Shown one piece after another: positions 51,937 through 61,339 of a stretch of 64,000 bases of DNA (positions are counted from its first letter, which is position 1; each line of letters opens with the position of its first letter). Origin of the DNA: Spirochaetaceae bacterium (GTDB taxonomy: Bacteria; Spirochaetota; Spirochaetia; Treponematales; Rectinemataceae). The notes below the pieces were generated by a model. The model was not told the origin of the DNA. It worked only from the letters and a program-made list of their open reading frames with translations, and ran no database searches. Location of the stretch: NCBI GenBank assembly GCA_025358255.1, contig JANYKC010000057.1:1-64000 (forward strand), written 5' to 3'. Position numbers and translations under genes: made by a program.

Positions 51937-53702
51937 CTGAGACCAAGGGGACGGTGACCGCCGTCAACGGCAATATGGTTGGCGTGCGCGTGTCCGGCGC
52001 CGTATCCATGAACGAAGTGGCCTATATCCTGGTGGACGGAAAGCGCCTCAAGAGCGAAGTCATCCGCATCCGTGGCGAGACGGCCCAGGTGCAGGTGTTC
52101 GAGATCACCAAGGGCATCAAGGTCGGAGATGGGGTGGAGTTCACGGGGGATCTCCTCTCCGTCGAGCTCGGGCCGGGCCTCCTTGGCCAGATCTACGACG
52201 GTCTCCAGAATCCCCTCCCCGAGGTCGCGGCCAAGACCGGCAATTTCCTCGAAGCCGGCGTCTACCTGGAGCCCCTGTCGCGCGAGCGCCTCTGGGCTTT
52301 CGAACCCAAGCACAAGGTCGGAGACAACGTGGAGCGGGGGGACTGCATAGGCGTTGTCCCCGAAGGCGTGTTCGAGCACCGCATCATGCTCCCCTTCGGC
52401 TTGGCTGGGAGCTGGACAATCAAGTCCATCAAGGGAAAAGGTTCCTATACGATCGATGAGGTCGTGGCCGTCCTCACGGACGCGCGCGGCGCCGAAGTCC
52501 CCCTCACCATGTGCTTCAAGTGGCCGGTCAAGCGCGCGGTCGAGTGCTATGCGGAGCGCCTGCGGCCTTCCCAGCCAATGGTCACCAAGATCCGCCTTAT
52601 CGACACGTTCTTTCCGGTCGCCAAGGGCGGCACCTATTGCATTCCCGGACCCTTCGGCGCGGGCAAGACCGTCCTCCAGCAAGTCACGAGCCGCCATGCC
52701 GAGGTGGACATCGTCGTCATCGCCGCCTGCGGGGAGCGCGCCGGGGAAGTCGTCGAGACCCTCAAGGAATTCCCCCTGCTATCCGATCCGCGCACGGGCC
52801 GTTCCCTCATGGAACGGACCATCATCATCTGCAACACGAGCTCCATGCCGGTCGCCGCCCGCGAGGCTTCCGTCTACACGGCCGTGACCATGGCCGAGTA
52901 TTACCGCCAGATGGGCCTCAATGTCCTCCTCCTTGCCGATTCCACCTCCCGTTGGGCCCAGGCCATGCGCGAGATGTCCGGTCGATTGGAGGAGATCCCA
53001 GGCGAGGAGGCCTTCCCCGCCTATCTCGAATCGGTGATCGCCAGCTTCTATGAGCGCGCCGGCATCGTGCGCCTGCGCGACGGCGGCACGGGTTCGGTGA
53101 CGATCGGCGGCACCGTCTCTCCGGCCGGCGGCAATTTCGAGGAACCAGTCACCCAGGCGACCCTCAAGGTTGTCGGGGCATTCCACGGGCTTTCCCGCGA
53201 GCGCTCCGACGCGCGCAAATATCCAGCGATCCACCCGCTCGATTCCTGGTCCAAGTACCCTGGCATCATGGATTCGAGGGCGGTCGATTACGGCCGTTCC
53301 TTCCTCGCCCGTAGCGCTGAGGTTGCCTCCATGATGAAGGTGGTGGGCGAGGAAGGGACCTCCCTTGACGACTACCTTGTCTACCAGAAGGGGGAGTTCC
53401 TGGACGCCGTTTATCTCCAGCAAGATTCCTTCGACAAGGTCGATTGCTCCGTTTCCCCCGAACGGCAGAAGCGTAGCTATCGATTGGTGCTCGAGGTCCT
53501 CGCCACCGAGATCGACGCGAAGGACAAGGAAGACGCTCGCTCATGGTTCTACGGCCTGCGGCAGAAGTTCCTCGACCTGAACGGCGCCGAATGGATGAGC
53601 CACCGCCATGCCGCGCTGGAGTCCGAGATCGAGAGCCTCCTCGTGGGCCGCTCGAAGGGGCGAGACAAGCAGGCCGAACGCCTCATCAAGGTCCTGGAGT
53701 AA
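51933..53702 (+). CDS. V-type ATPase catalytic subunit A
   Basis: 589 residues. The catalytic subunit of the head: an N-terminal beta barrel (GTVTAVNGNMVGVRVSG), the A-specific insert (about 110-200), P-loop GPFGAGKTVLQQ, CGERAGEVVETLKEFP, SMPVAAREASVYTAVTMAEYYR and ADSTSRWAQAMREMSGRLEEIPGEEAFPAYL (landmarks). The ATG at 51933 overlaps the DUF2764 stop. It hydrolyses ATP to pump H+ or Na+, or works in reverse. Confidence 0.95.
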   Translation: MTETKGTVTAVNGNMVGVRVSGAVSMNEVAYILVDGKRLKSEVIRIRGETAQVQVFEITKGIKVGDGVEFTGDLLSVELGPGLLGQIYDGLQNPLPEVAAKTGNFLEAGVYLEPLSRERLWAFEPKHKVGDNVERGDCIGVVPEGVFEHRIMLPFGLAGSWTIKSIKGKGSYTIDEVVAVLTDARGAEVPLTMCFKWPVKRAVECYAERLRPSQPMVTKIRLIDTFFPVAKGGTYCIPGPFGAGKTVLQQVTSRHAEVDIVVIAACGERAGEVVETLKEFPLLSDPRTGRSLMERTIIICNTSSMPVAAREASVYTAVTMAEYYRQMGLNVLLLADSTSRWAQAMREMSGRLEEIPGEEAFPAYLESVIASFYERAGIVRLRDGGTGSVTIGGTVSPAGGNFEEPVTQATLKVVGAFHGLSRERSDARKYPAIHPLDSWSKYPGIMDSRAVDYGRSFLARSAEVASMMKVVGEEGTSLDDYLVYQKGEFLDAVYLQQDSFDKVDCSVSPERQKRSYRLVLEVLATEIDAKDKEDARSWFYGLRQKFLDLNGAEWMSHRHAALESEIESLLVGRSKGRDKQAERLIKVLE

Positions 53703-53705
53703 GCA

Positions 53706-55010
53706 ATGAAGAAGGTATACTCGCGCATTGAATCCATCACGGGCAACGTCATCGCGGTAAAGGCGAGCGACGTCAAATACGGGGAGCTCGCCGAAGTGTC
53801 GACCCGCTTTGGCCTCTCCTTGGCCGAGGTCATCCGGCTTGAGGACGACCTGGTCTCCCTCCAGGTCTTCGCCGGAGGCCGCGGCATCAGCACGGGGGAC
53901 GAAGTGCGCTTCCTGGGCAATCCGATGCGGGTGAGCTTTTCCGACGACCTCTTGGGGCGCATCTTCGATGGAGCCGGGGAGCCCCGTGACAAGGGGCCTG
54001 CCCTCAAGGAGAACCTCATCACGATCGGGGGGCCTTCGGTCAATCCGGCCAAGCGCATCATCCCCCGCGAGATGATCCGCACCGGCATCCCGATGATCGA
54101 TCTCTTCAACACCCTCGTGAAGAGCCAGAAGCTTCCGATCTTCTCCGTCTCAGGGGAGCCCTATAACCAGCTCCTCGCGCGCATCGCGATGCAGGCCCAG
54201 GTGGACATCATCATCCTTGGAGGAATGGGCCTCAAGTACGACGACTACCTCTTCTTCAAGGAAGCCCTGGAAGAGGGCGGCGCCATCCAGAAGACCATCA
54301 TGTTCGTCCACACGGCGGCCGATCCCGTGGTCGAGTGCCTCATGGTGCCCGACATCTCCCTGGCGGTCGCCGAGCGTTTCGCCTTGAAGGGAAAGAACGT
54401 CCTCGTCCTCCTCACGGACATGACGAACTTCGCCGATTCCCTCAAGGAGATCGCCATCACCCAGGAGCAGGTTCCCTCGAACCGCGGCTATCCGGGCGAT
54501 CTTTATTCGCAGCTCGCCTCCCGCTACGAGAAGGCCGTCGATTTCTCGGACGCAGGTTCCATCACCATCCTGGCCGTGACCACGATGCCTGGCGACGACG
54601 TGACCCACCCGGTGCCCGACAACACGGGCTACATCACCGAGGGGCAGTTCTACCTCCGCGGCGGACGCATCGAGCCTTTCGGCTCCCTATCGCGCCTTAA
54701 GCAGCAGGTCAACGGCAAGACCCGCGCCGACCACCGCGCCATCATGGACGGCATGATCAAGCTCTATTCCTCCTACAAGGACAGCCTTGAGAAGAAATCC
54801 ATGGGCTTCCAGATGTCGGCCTGGGACAAGAAACTCCTCAAGTACGGCTCCCGTTTCGAGGCCGAGATGATGGACCTCTCGGTGAACATCAGCCTCGAGG
54901 CCGCCCTCGACAAGGGCTGGGAAATCCTCGCCGAGTGCTTCGATCCCGAAGAGACGGGCCTCCGGAGCGAGCTCATCGAGAAATATTGGCCCGTAAAGAC
55001 CGCAGGTTAG
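53706..55010 (+). CDS. V-type ATPase subunit B
   Basis: 434 residues, the non-catalytic partner of A. Landmarks: [48 protein letters not shown], where the P-loop is degenerate (SGEPYNQ in place of GxxGxGKT), [25 protein letters not shown] and [21 protein letters not shown]. Follows A by 3 bases, so expression is matched. Confidence 0.95.
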   Translation: MKKVYSRIESITGNVIAVKASDVKYGELAEVSTRFGLSLAEVIRLEDDLVSLQVFAGGRGISTGDEVRFLGNPMRVSFSDDLLGRIFDGAGEPRDKGPALKENLITIGGPSVNPAKRIIPREMIRTGIPMIDLFNTLVKSQKLPIFSVSGEPYNQLLARIAMQAQVDIIILGGMGLKYDDYLFFKEALEEGGAIQKTIMFVHTAADPVVECLMVPDISLAVAERFALKGKNVLVLLTDMTNFADSLKEIAITQEQVPSNRGYPGDLYSQLASRYEKAVDFSDAGSITILAVTTMPGDDVTHPVPDNTGYITEGQFYLRGGRIEPFGSLSRLKQQVNGKTRADHRAIMDGMIKLYSSYKDSLEKKSMGFQMSAWDKKLLKYGSRFEAEMMDLSVNISLEAALDKGWEILAECFDPEETGLRSELIEKYWPVKTAG

Positions 55011-55017
55011 GCGATAC

Positions 55018-55635
55018 ATGGCCAAGATCAAGCTGACCAAGAACGAGCTCAAAAAGCAGAAGGACGCGCTCAAGATGTATGAGCGCTACCTGCCGACCCT
55101 CCAGCTCAAGAAGCAGCAGCTCCAGATCGAGATCCGGGCCATCGAGGCCAGGAAGCGGGAGCTGGCCGAGGCCAAGCTCGCGCTGGATGCCGAGTTCCGC
55201 GCCTGGATTGGCGTCTTTGGCGAGATCGGCGCGGCCTACGATGCCGGGGGCCTTCCTCTCCTTTCGGTGAAATACATAAAGACAGGTTCGGGCAACGTCG
55301 CCGGAGTCGAGATCCCCGTCTTCCAAGGGGCGGAGTTCGAGCTTGCGCCCTACGACCTTTTCCTGACACCGCTCTGGGTGGATTCGGCGATGGACAGGGT
55401 GAAGCGTGCCCTCCTCCTTGACCTTGAGTCCGGAATCCTCGATGTCCAGCTCGAGCGCCTTGCGCTCGAGCTCAAGACGACCTCCCAGCGCGTCAACCTT
55501 TTCGAGAAGGTGAAGATCCCCGAGACCGCCGAGAACATCAAGCGCATTCGCATCTACCTCGGCGACCAGCAGACGGCCCAGGTCGTGCGCGGAAAGATAG
55601 CCAAGCGCAAGGTGATAGAGAGGGCCGCCTCATGA
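55018..55635 (+). CDS. V-type ATPase subunit D
   Basis: 205 residues. Two long helices at the ends (KLTKNELKKQKDALKMYERYLPTLQLKKQQLQ, and LALELKTTSQRVNLFEKVKIPETAENIKRIRIYLGDQQTAQV as landmarks) pack as the central rotor shaft inside the head. This is the NtpD pattern. It ends overlapping subunit I (ATGA). Confidence 0.92.
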   Translation: MAKIKLTKNELKKQKDALKMYERYLPTLQLKKQQLQIEIRAIEARKRELAEAKLALDAEFRAWIGVFGEIGAAYDAGGLPLLSVKYIKTGSGNVAGVEIPVFQGAEFELAPYDLFLTPLWVDSAMDRVKRALLLDLESGILDVQLERLALELKTTSQRVNLFEKVKIPETAENIKRIRIYLGDQQTAQVVRGKIAKRKVIERAAS

Positions 55636-57515
55636 TCGCGGCCATGAAAAAGGTCCACCTTGTCGTCCTAGAGGAGGGCAAGGCCTCCTCATTGTCCGTG
55701 CTCAAGCGCCTAGGCGTCGTGCACCTCGAAAGCCTTGTCGGGAAGGGCGCTGAGTTCGAGGGAAGCATCGGCCGCTTGGCGGAGGTCGAGACGGCCATCG
55801 GCATCCTGTCGGCGATCAAGCCTAAAAAGGACAAGAGGAAGCCGGCGGATGGCCATGAAGGCCAGGCAACGGGGGCTACGCTCGGAGAGAAGGGACTGGC
55901 CATCGCCGCCAGATGCGCTGCCCTTTCCGAGGAGCGCAAGAGCGCCCAGGAAGAGAGCCTGGCCCTGTCCAAGGAACTCGAGAGGGTTTCATCTTGGGGC
56001 GACTTTGACCCTGCCCTGCATGCGCATATCCTGGCATCGGGGCTTTTAATGCGTTTTTTTGAGGCTCCGCCGGCGCGGATCGCCTCGCTTCCGGATGGTG
56101 TCGATTATATCCGGATAGCCGCCCCGCGTGGCCGGGCCAGGATCGTGGTGATCGATCATGGGGTGCCAGAAAACCTGCCGGGAGAGTTCATCGAGTTCGC
56201 GCTTCCGGCAAAAGGGCCTGCCGCCCTACGCGCCGGCCTTGAACATTGCGAAGCCAGGATTCGCACCGCCGATTCGGGGCTTCTTTCCTTGGTTCCCTCC
56301 CTTCCAGCCCTTGAAGCCGAGAAAGCCCGCCTCAGGGATGCCTCGCTTTTCGAGGGCATCAGTTCTGGCATGGGCCAGGAAAAGGGACTGGCCTGGCTTT
56401 CCGGTTTTGTGCCAGAGACCGATCTCCCCGCCTTGGGCGCCGCCGCCGCTGCCCATGCATGGGGCCTGGGCAGCGATGCGCCTTCGGGGGACGAGTTGCC
56501 CCCCACCAAGGTGGTGAACAACCCGCTCGTGCGGATCATCGCTCCGGTCTTCGATTTCCTCGGGACTGTCCCGAATTACCGCGAATATGACATTTCCGGG
56601 CTTTTCCTTTTTTTCTTCTGCTTTTTCTTCGCGATGATATTCGGCGATGCCGGCTATGGCTCCGTCCTTTTGGCGGCTGGCCTCTTCGCCGCCTGGAAAG
56701 CGAAAAAAACCAAAGGCGCAGTGCCGGACGCGATCAAGCTCCTCCTCCTCCTCGCTTCCTCGACCATCGTCTGGGGAGTGATGACCGGAAGCTGGTTTGG
56801 CATCCCTTCCGACAAGCTGCCGGGCATCCTCCGCGCGATCGACCTCTATTGGCTGTCCAACGAGAATCCGGCCGCAGGCGACAATGTAAAGCTGCTCTGC
56901 TTCCTCATCGGGACCGTCCAGCTGATCGTGGCCCACCTGAAGAACATAAAGCGGGATTCCGGGTCGCTCAAGTCCCTGGCGCAGCTGGGCCAGCTCGCGA
57001 TGGTCGCAGGGATGCTCTTTCTCGTGCTCAACCTCGTCATCAGCTCCGCGCGTTTCCCCTTCCCGACCTGGGCCTTGTACGTCATCCTTTCGGGCTTCGG
57101 TCTCAACTTCATCTTCGCGAGCTACGATGGCTCCGGCGGTTTTTTCAAGGGCGTCCTGGGAGGCATCATCTCGAGCCTGGCGAACATCGTCTCGGTCTTC
57201 CTGGGCGTGGTGAACGTGTTCGCCGACATCGTGTCCTACATCCGGCTCTGGGCGGTGGGGCTTGCCGGGATCGCGATCAGCCAGACGGTCAACAACATGG
57301 CAGGGCCCATGCTCGGAAGTCTCATCATGTTCGGCTTCGCCGTCATCCTCCTTGTTTTTGGCCATGGACTCAACATGATGATGAGCGTGCTCTCGGTCAT
57401 CGTCCATGGCGTTCGACTCAACGTGCTCGAATTCTCGGGCCACCTCGGGATGGAGTGGTCGGGATACAAGTATGAACCCTTCAGGGCCACGGCGCCCGAA
57501 GACCAGCACCAGTAA
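55632..57515 (+). CDS. V-type ATPase subunit I
   Basis: 627 residues. A cytoplasmic N-terminal half (to about 320) with coiled coils (MKKVHLVVLEEGKASSLSVLKRLGVVHLES) binds the stalks. The C-terminal half has about seven transmembrane helices (GLFLFFFCFFFAMIFGDAGYGSVLLAAGLFAAW, VNVFADIVSYIRLWAVGLAGIAI with the essential arginine of the ion channel, FGHGLNMMMSVLSVIVHGVRLNVLEF). It forms the stator half-channel. Confidence 0.93.
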   Translation: MIAAMKKVHLVVLEEGKASSLSVLKRLGVVHLESLVGKGAEFEGSIGRLAEVETAIGILSAIKPKKDKRKPADGHEGQATGATLGEKGLAIAARCAALSEERKSAQEESLALSKELERVSSWGDFDPALHAHILASGLLMRFFEAPPARIASLPDGVDYIRIAAPRGRARIVVIDHGVPENLPGEFIEFALPAKGPAALRAGLEHCEARIRTADSGLLSLVPSLPALEAEKARLRDASLFEGISSGMGQEKGLAWLSGFVPETDLPALGAAAAAHAWGLGSDAPSGDELPPTKVVNNPLVRIIAPVFDFLGTVPNYREYDISGLFLFFFCFFFAMIFGDAGYGSVLLAAGLFAAWKAKKTKGAVPDAIKLLLLLASSTIVWGVMTGSWFGIPSDKLPGILRAIDLYWLSNENPAAGDNVKLLCFLIGTVQLIVAHLKNIKRDSGSLKSLAQLGQLAMVAGMLFLVLNLVISSARFPFPTWALYVILSGFGLNFIFASYDGSGGFFKGVLGGIISSLANIVSVFLGVVNVFADIVSYIRLWAVGLAGIAISQTVNNMAGPMLGSLIMFGFAVILLVFGHGLNMMMSVLSVIVHGVRLNVLEFSGHLGMEWSGYKYEPFRATAPEDQHQ

Positions 57516-57530
57516 GGAAAGGAGATCAGC

Positions 57531-57953
57531 ATGAATATCGGTATGATCGGCGTGGCGGCGGTTCTTGGTCTTTCGGCCATCGGCTCAGGCATAGGGGCAG
57601 GCATCGCGGGCCAGGCGGCCATTGGGGCATGGAAGAGGAACTATATGGCGAACAAGCCCGCCTCCTTCCTCCTCGTGGTATTTGCGGGTGCTCCCCTAAC
57701 CCAGACCATTTATGGCTTCATCCTCATGCAGCGCATGCTCGTCTCGGCGAAGGACCCCCTCCTTCTCCTGGGGGCGGGCATCATCGGTGGCGCGGCCATG
57801 GGCATGTCCGCCATCGCCCAAGGCCAGGCCTCGGCCTCGAGCTGCGATGCCTATGGAGAGACGGGCAAGGGTTTCGGCCAGTACATCACTGTCGTCGGTC
57901 TTTGCGAGACTGTCGCCCTCTTCGTGATGGCCTTCACCTTCGGCGCCATCTAG
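57531..57953 (+). CDS. V-type ATPase subunit K (proteolipid)
   Basis: 140 residues, four transmembrane helices as a duplicated hairpin. First hairpin: GLSAIGSGIGAGIAGQAAIGAW and FAGAPLTQTIYGFILMQRML. Second: GAGIIGGAAMGMSAIAQGQASAS and VGLCETVALFVMAFTFGAI. The ion-carrying glutamate is in the last helix (CETVALF); the matching place in the first hairpin is glutamine (TQTIYG), so one ion per subunit. AAGGAG precedes the ATG. Last gene of the operon, followed by a terminator. The Q/T content next to the site may hint at Na+, but this cannot be decided here. Confidence 0.93.
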   Translation: MNIGMIGVAAVLGLSAIGSGIGAGIAGQAAIGAWKRNYMANKPASFLLVVFAGAPLTQTIYGFILMQRMLVSAKDPLLLLGAGIIGGAAMGMSAIAQGQASASSCDAYGETGKGFGQYITVVGLCETVALFVMAFTFGAI

Positions 57954-57974
57954 GATTCCAGGCGGCGAGCAAGG

Positions 57975-57999
57975 GCCGGGAGGCTATCCCGGCTCTTTT
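57975..57999 (+). terminator. Terminator after the V-ATPase operon
   Basis: GCCGGGA, a GGCTA loop and TCCCGGC followed by TCTTTT. Confidence 0.8.
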
Positions 58000-58040
58000 G
58001 CATCTTGAAGCCCCGTTGATTTCAGGTTAGGCTTTCGTCC

Positions 58041-60320
58041 GTGAGCATCAAAGTAGCCCGCCTGGTCACGGCTCTCCTCCTGTCCACAGTCTCGATGATA
58101 CTATTCGCCGCTGGCCCGTCCGCGGAACCCGGCAAGGCCAACGGCAACCGCATGGTCCCCGCGTCCTGGAAGTGGCAGGCCGGTGATGACGCCGCATGGG
58201 CGGCCCCTTCCTATGACGATTCCTCGTGGCTCGAGCCCGGCGGCAAGGGGCTGCTCTCTCCGCTTGAAGGCGGCGATGTTTTCTGGCTCCGTTCGCGGGT
58301 CCCTGTCGCGGACATCGAAGCCTTCCTCGCCTCCTCCGGGGGAGACAGGCTCTATTTCCTTTCCGGGATGGCTGGCTGCGCCTTCGAGCTCCACGCAAAC
58401 GGGACCTGGCTCGGCGTCCATGGCAGGATGCCGCCGGACTATGATGTTCGGCGCACCCTCGCCGAGGCTTTCCTCATCCCCTCGTCCACCATCCGTGCCG
58501 GGAATGGCGACCTGGTCCTCGCCCTGCGCTGCAGCTGGCCCGGCAGCTCCTACAACCTGCGCAGCTACGAACTAGGCGACGCCGTGGCCGCGGGGATTGA
58601 GACGGGATCGCATAACTTCTGGAACGGCGGCTTCTATGTGATGCTCGCCGCCCTTTGTGCCTTCCTCGGCCTCTATTTCGGTTTTGTTTTCATCTTCAAG
58701 ACTTCCGCGAGGGAGAACCTTTTCTTCGCCCTGTCCCTCATCCTCCTTTCCGTCTATTTCTACGAGATGGGCTCCGCCTGGCTGCCATTCGCGAGCCTCC
58801 TCTTCGAAGCCTTCGCCCGTGCTTGCCTCGTCGCGTCGGTCATGCTCCTTTATTGTTTCTTCTCGCTTTTTTTCCGCTTCAAGGAAAAGCGCATGCTCAG
58901 GACCCTGGCCATCATCCTGGCCTTCGCCTTCTGCGCGGCCTTCCTCCTTGCCGCCCGCGATCCGGGCCTCTCGGACCTCATTTTCAACCTTGGCCTCCTG
59001 CCGATCTTCGCCTGCCTCGTATACGGCATCGTTGCGGCGATTTCCTGCGTCAAGCGGGGTGAACGCGAGGCCATCCCCCTACTTGTGGGCATGGCCTTCG
59101 GCAGCTATTTCGCAGTCCACGACATCTATTGGCAACTCATCGGGAAATCGCCTTTCGCCTGGCTCCAGGGCATGACCTTCTTCTCCCTTGATGCGGCGAT
59201 TTTCATAATGCTTTCGATGCGGCAGGCGCGCCTCGGCAACGAGATCGCCGCCATGGCTGCCCGGCTGGAAACCGGAAAGGCCGAGCTCGAATCCTCGGTT
59301 GTCCGCCTGGTCGGGGCGGGGGATGCCGTGGCCGCGATAGGCCGCGAGCTCGAAGAGGCGGTGGAAAGGGCTTCGGCCTCGACCGAGGTGTCCGAGCGCA
59401 GGACTGCCGGCGTCCTCGGGGACGCCGCGAGCCTGGCCGAGCGGGCGAAGGAGGCAGGGGCCCTCGTCGGTGGCTTCGTCTCCTCGATCGCCGTCGTAAA
59501 TGGCAAGCTTGCGGAGGAGGCGGCCGGCATCGAGAGGACAGCCGCCGCCGCGGCACAGCTCCAGGCCGGCGTGGAAAGCTCGGCGTCGATCATCAACCAG
59601 ACGGCTTTGTTCGCGGATTCCCTGGCAAGCCTTACGGATTCGGGCGAACGCGTCGCGGAGACGCTGGGCGGGGCGATGACCCGCGTGGTGGAGACCGCAC
59701 GCGGCATACGCGAAGTCGTGGATGCGGTCAATGAATTCGCGGAGCGCACCAACCTTCTTGCCATGAACGCCTCCATCGAGGCGGCACATGTCGGTCAGGC
59801 CGGCAAGGGCTTCGGGGTGATAGCGGGCGAAGTGAAAAAGCTCGCCGCGGCCCAGAGCGAACGCGCCGGCCACATCGCCACGCTTGCGCGTGAGATCGGG
59901 GAGAGGCTCGGGGAGGGCGGACGCGATACCGAAAAGCTCCGGGAGACACTCAGGAACATCGCGCAGGAAGCCCGGCTCGCCTCCGATCGGATGGCCGAGG
60001 CGAAGGCCGGTGCCCTTGAGCAGGCAAAGGCGAGCGCCGAAGTCCGGGAGGCGATGGAGTCCTTGGCCGAGGCTGTGGCCGCAATCCGCGACGAATCAGA
60101 GCGGCAGTCCGAGTATTCAGGGAAGGTCCATGCTGCGGTCGACGCCATGGTCCAAGGGGCGAGCGACGCGAAGGATTCCGCCGCCGCCATCGCCAAGGAA
60201 GGCTCGGAAATCGCGAGGGCCGTGCGCAATTTGCGGGGCCTGGCCGAAAGAAGCCTGAGCTTGACCCTGGACATGCGCCGCGGTTCCGCGTCGGGGCGCG
60301 GTCCCGCAGGCAAGGCCTAG
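58041..60320 (+). CDS. 7TMR-DISM-type receptor with methyl-accepting chemotaxis signalling domain
   Basis: 759 residues. After a signal peptide ([18 protein letters not shown]) a periplasmic jelly-roll-like domain (about 30-185, [21 protein letters not shown], a sugar-binding type fold) is followed by seven transmembrane helices (about 195-400). The cytoplasmic part (from 405) is a long coiled coil ending in a chemoreceptor hairpin [37 protein letters not shown]. The 7TM plus carbohydrate-like periplasmic domain is the DISM type of receptor. It probably senses a periplasmic ligand and signals to CheA/CheW elsewhere. GTG start with no strong ribosome site. Confidence 0.82.
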   Translation: MSIKVARLVTALLLSTVSMILFAAGPSAEPGKANGNRMVPASWKWQAGDDAAWAAPSYDDSSWLEPGGKGLLSPLEGGDVFWLRSRVPVADIEAFLASSGGDRLYFLSGMAGCAFELHANGTWLGVHGRMPPDYDVRRTLAEAFLIPSSTIRAGNGDLVLALRCSWPGSSYNLRSYELGDAVAAGIETGSHNFWNGGFYVMLAALCAFLGLYFGFVFIFKTSARENLFFALSLILLSVYFYEMGSAWLPFASLLFEAFARACLVASVMLLYCFFSLFFRFKEKRMLRTLAIILAFAFCAAFLLAARDPGLSDLIFNLGLLPIFACLVYGIVAAISCVKRGEREAIPLLVGMAFGSYFAVHDIYWQLIGKSPFAWLQGMTFFSLDAAIFIMLSMRQARLGNEIAAMAARLETGKAELESSVVRLVGAGDAVAAIGRELEEAVERASASTEVSERRTAGVLGDAASLAERAKEAGALVGGFVSSIAVVNGKLAEEAAGIERTAAAAAQLQAGVESSASIINQTALFADSLASLTDSGERVAETLGGAMTRVVETARGIREVVDAVNEFAERTNLLAMNASIEAAHVGQAGKGFGVIAGEVKKLAAAQSERAGHIATLAREIGERLGEGGRDTEKLRETLRNIAQEARLASDRMAEAKAGALEQAKASAEVREAMESLAEAVAAIRDESERQSEYSGKVHAAVDAMVQGASDAKDSAAAIAKEGSEIARAVRNLRGLAERSLSLTLDMRRGSASGRGPAGKA

Positions 60321-60382
60321 GTCCTCGGCCGGCACGAGGCTGCGAGACTGCCATGGCCACGAGAAAGGGCAAGGGGACAGCG

Positions 60383-61339
60383 ATGGCGGATTCCGTCCGG
60401 GAACTGCCTTGGCCTCCCGGATCCGAAGCCCCTTTCGGCGGGCTTGCGGCCATGGGGCCCAGTGGCGGACAGGCCCTTGCACCGCGTTTTTTTGATCCCA
60501 AGTCCTTCCTGGCCGCAGGCCAGGAAGTCAAGGCTTTTCAGGAGATGGTCCTCGGATACTTCCGGACGAACGAGCGCCACTTTCCCTGGAGGGATACCCA
60601 TGATCCTTGGGCCATCCTTGTATCCGAGGTCATGCTCCAGCAGACCCAGACTGAGCGGGTCGTCCCGAAATACCTGGCCTTCCTTGAGGCTTTCCCGGTG
60701 CCAGCGGCCCTCGCGGAGGCGCCGATCGATAGGCTCATGGGCCTCTGGCAGGGACTCGGCTATAACCGCCGTGCCCTTGCGCTGAAGCGCGCCGCCTCGA
60801 GGATAGCCTCGGATTTCTGCGGCCGCGTGCCGGACTCCGAAGCCGCTCTCACCTCCCTTGACGGCGTGGGACCCTATACCTCCCGCGCGGTGATGGCGTT
60901 CGCGTTTGGACAGCCTGTCGTCTTCATCGAGACCAACATCAGGAGCGTCTTCCTGTGGCATTTCTTCCCTGAGGGCGAAGCTGTCCCAGATTCGCGGCTC
61001 GAAGGCGTGGTAGCGGCAAGCCTGGTCGCGGAGGACCCGAGGACCTGGTATTACGCACTCATGGACTACGGCGTATACATGAAGAGGCGTTGGGGCAACC
61101 CCAATTCGCGCAGCGCCCACTACGCGAGGCAAAGCCCTTTCGCGAACTCGCATCGCCGTGTCCGGGGGGCGGTCCTGCGCGAGATAGGCCTCTCTCCCGG
61201 CGGGAGCGGGCTTTCGCGGGATGAGCTCCATTCGCGCATCTCCTTCGCGCGCGAAAGGGTGGACCTCGCCGCGGATGAGCTCCTGGCCGAGGGATTCCTA
61301 GCCGAAAGGTCCGGGCTGCTCGCTTTCCCGGCCGGCTAA
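60383..61339 (+). CDS. MutY-like adenine glycosylase lacking the Fe-S cluster
   Basis: 318 residues from the ATG at 60383 (AAGGGGA 6-7 bases upstream); an ATG at 60353 is in frame but has no site. The HhH-GPD fold is clear: WAILVSEVMLQQTQTERV with the catalytic glutamate, LWQGLGYNRRALALKRAA, and the helix-hairpin-helix LDGVGPYTSRAVMAFAFGQPVVFIETNIRSV. In MutY the last part has a catalytic aspartate (DxN); here it reads ETN. The four cysteines of the usual C-terminal 4Fe-4S cluster are absent. Clusterless MutY proteins have been described in Treponema denticola. It would remove A mispaired with 8-oxoG. Confidence 0.8.
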   Translation: MADSVRELPWPPGSEAPFGGLAAMGPSGGQALAPRFFDPKSFLAAGQEVKAFQEMVLGYFRTNERHFPWRDTHDPWAILVSEVMLQQTQTERVVPKYLAFLEAFPVPAALAEAPIDRLMGLWQGLGYNRRALALKRAASRIASDFCGRVPDSEAALTSLDGVGPYTSRAVMAFAFGQPVVFIETNIRSVFLWHFFPEGEAVPDSRLEGVVAASLVAEDPRTWYYALMDYGVYMKRRWGNPNSRSAHYARQSPFANSHRRVRGAVLREIGLSPGGSGLSRDELHSRISFARERVDLAADELLAEGFLAERSGLLAFPAG

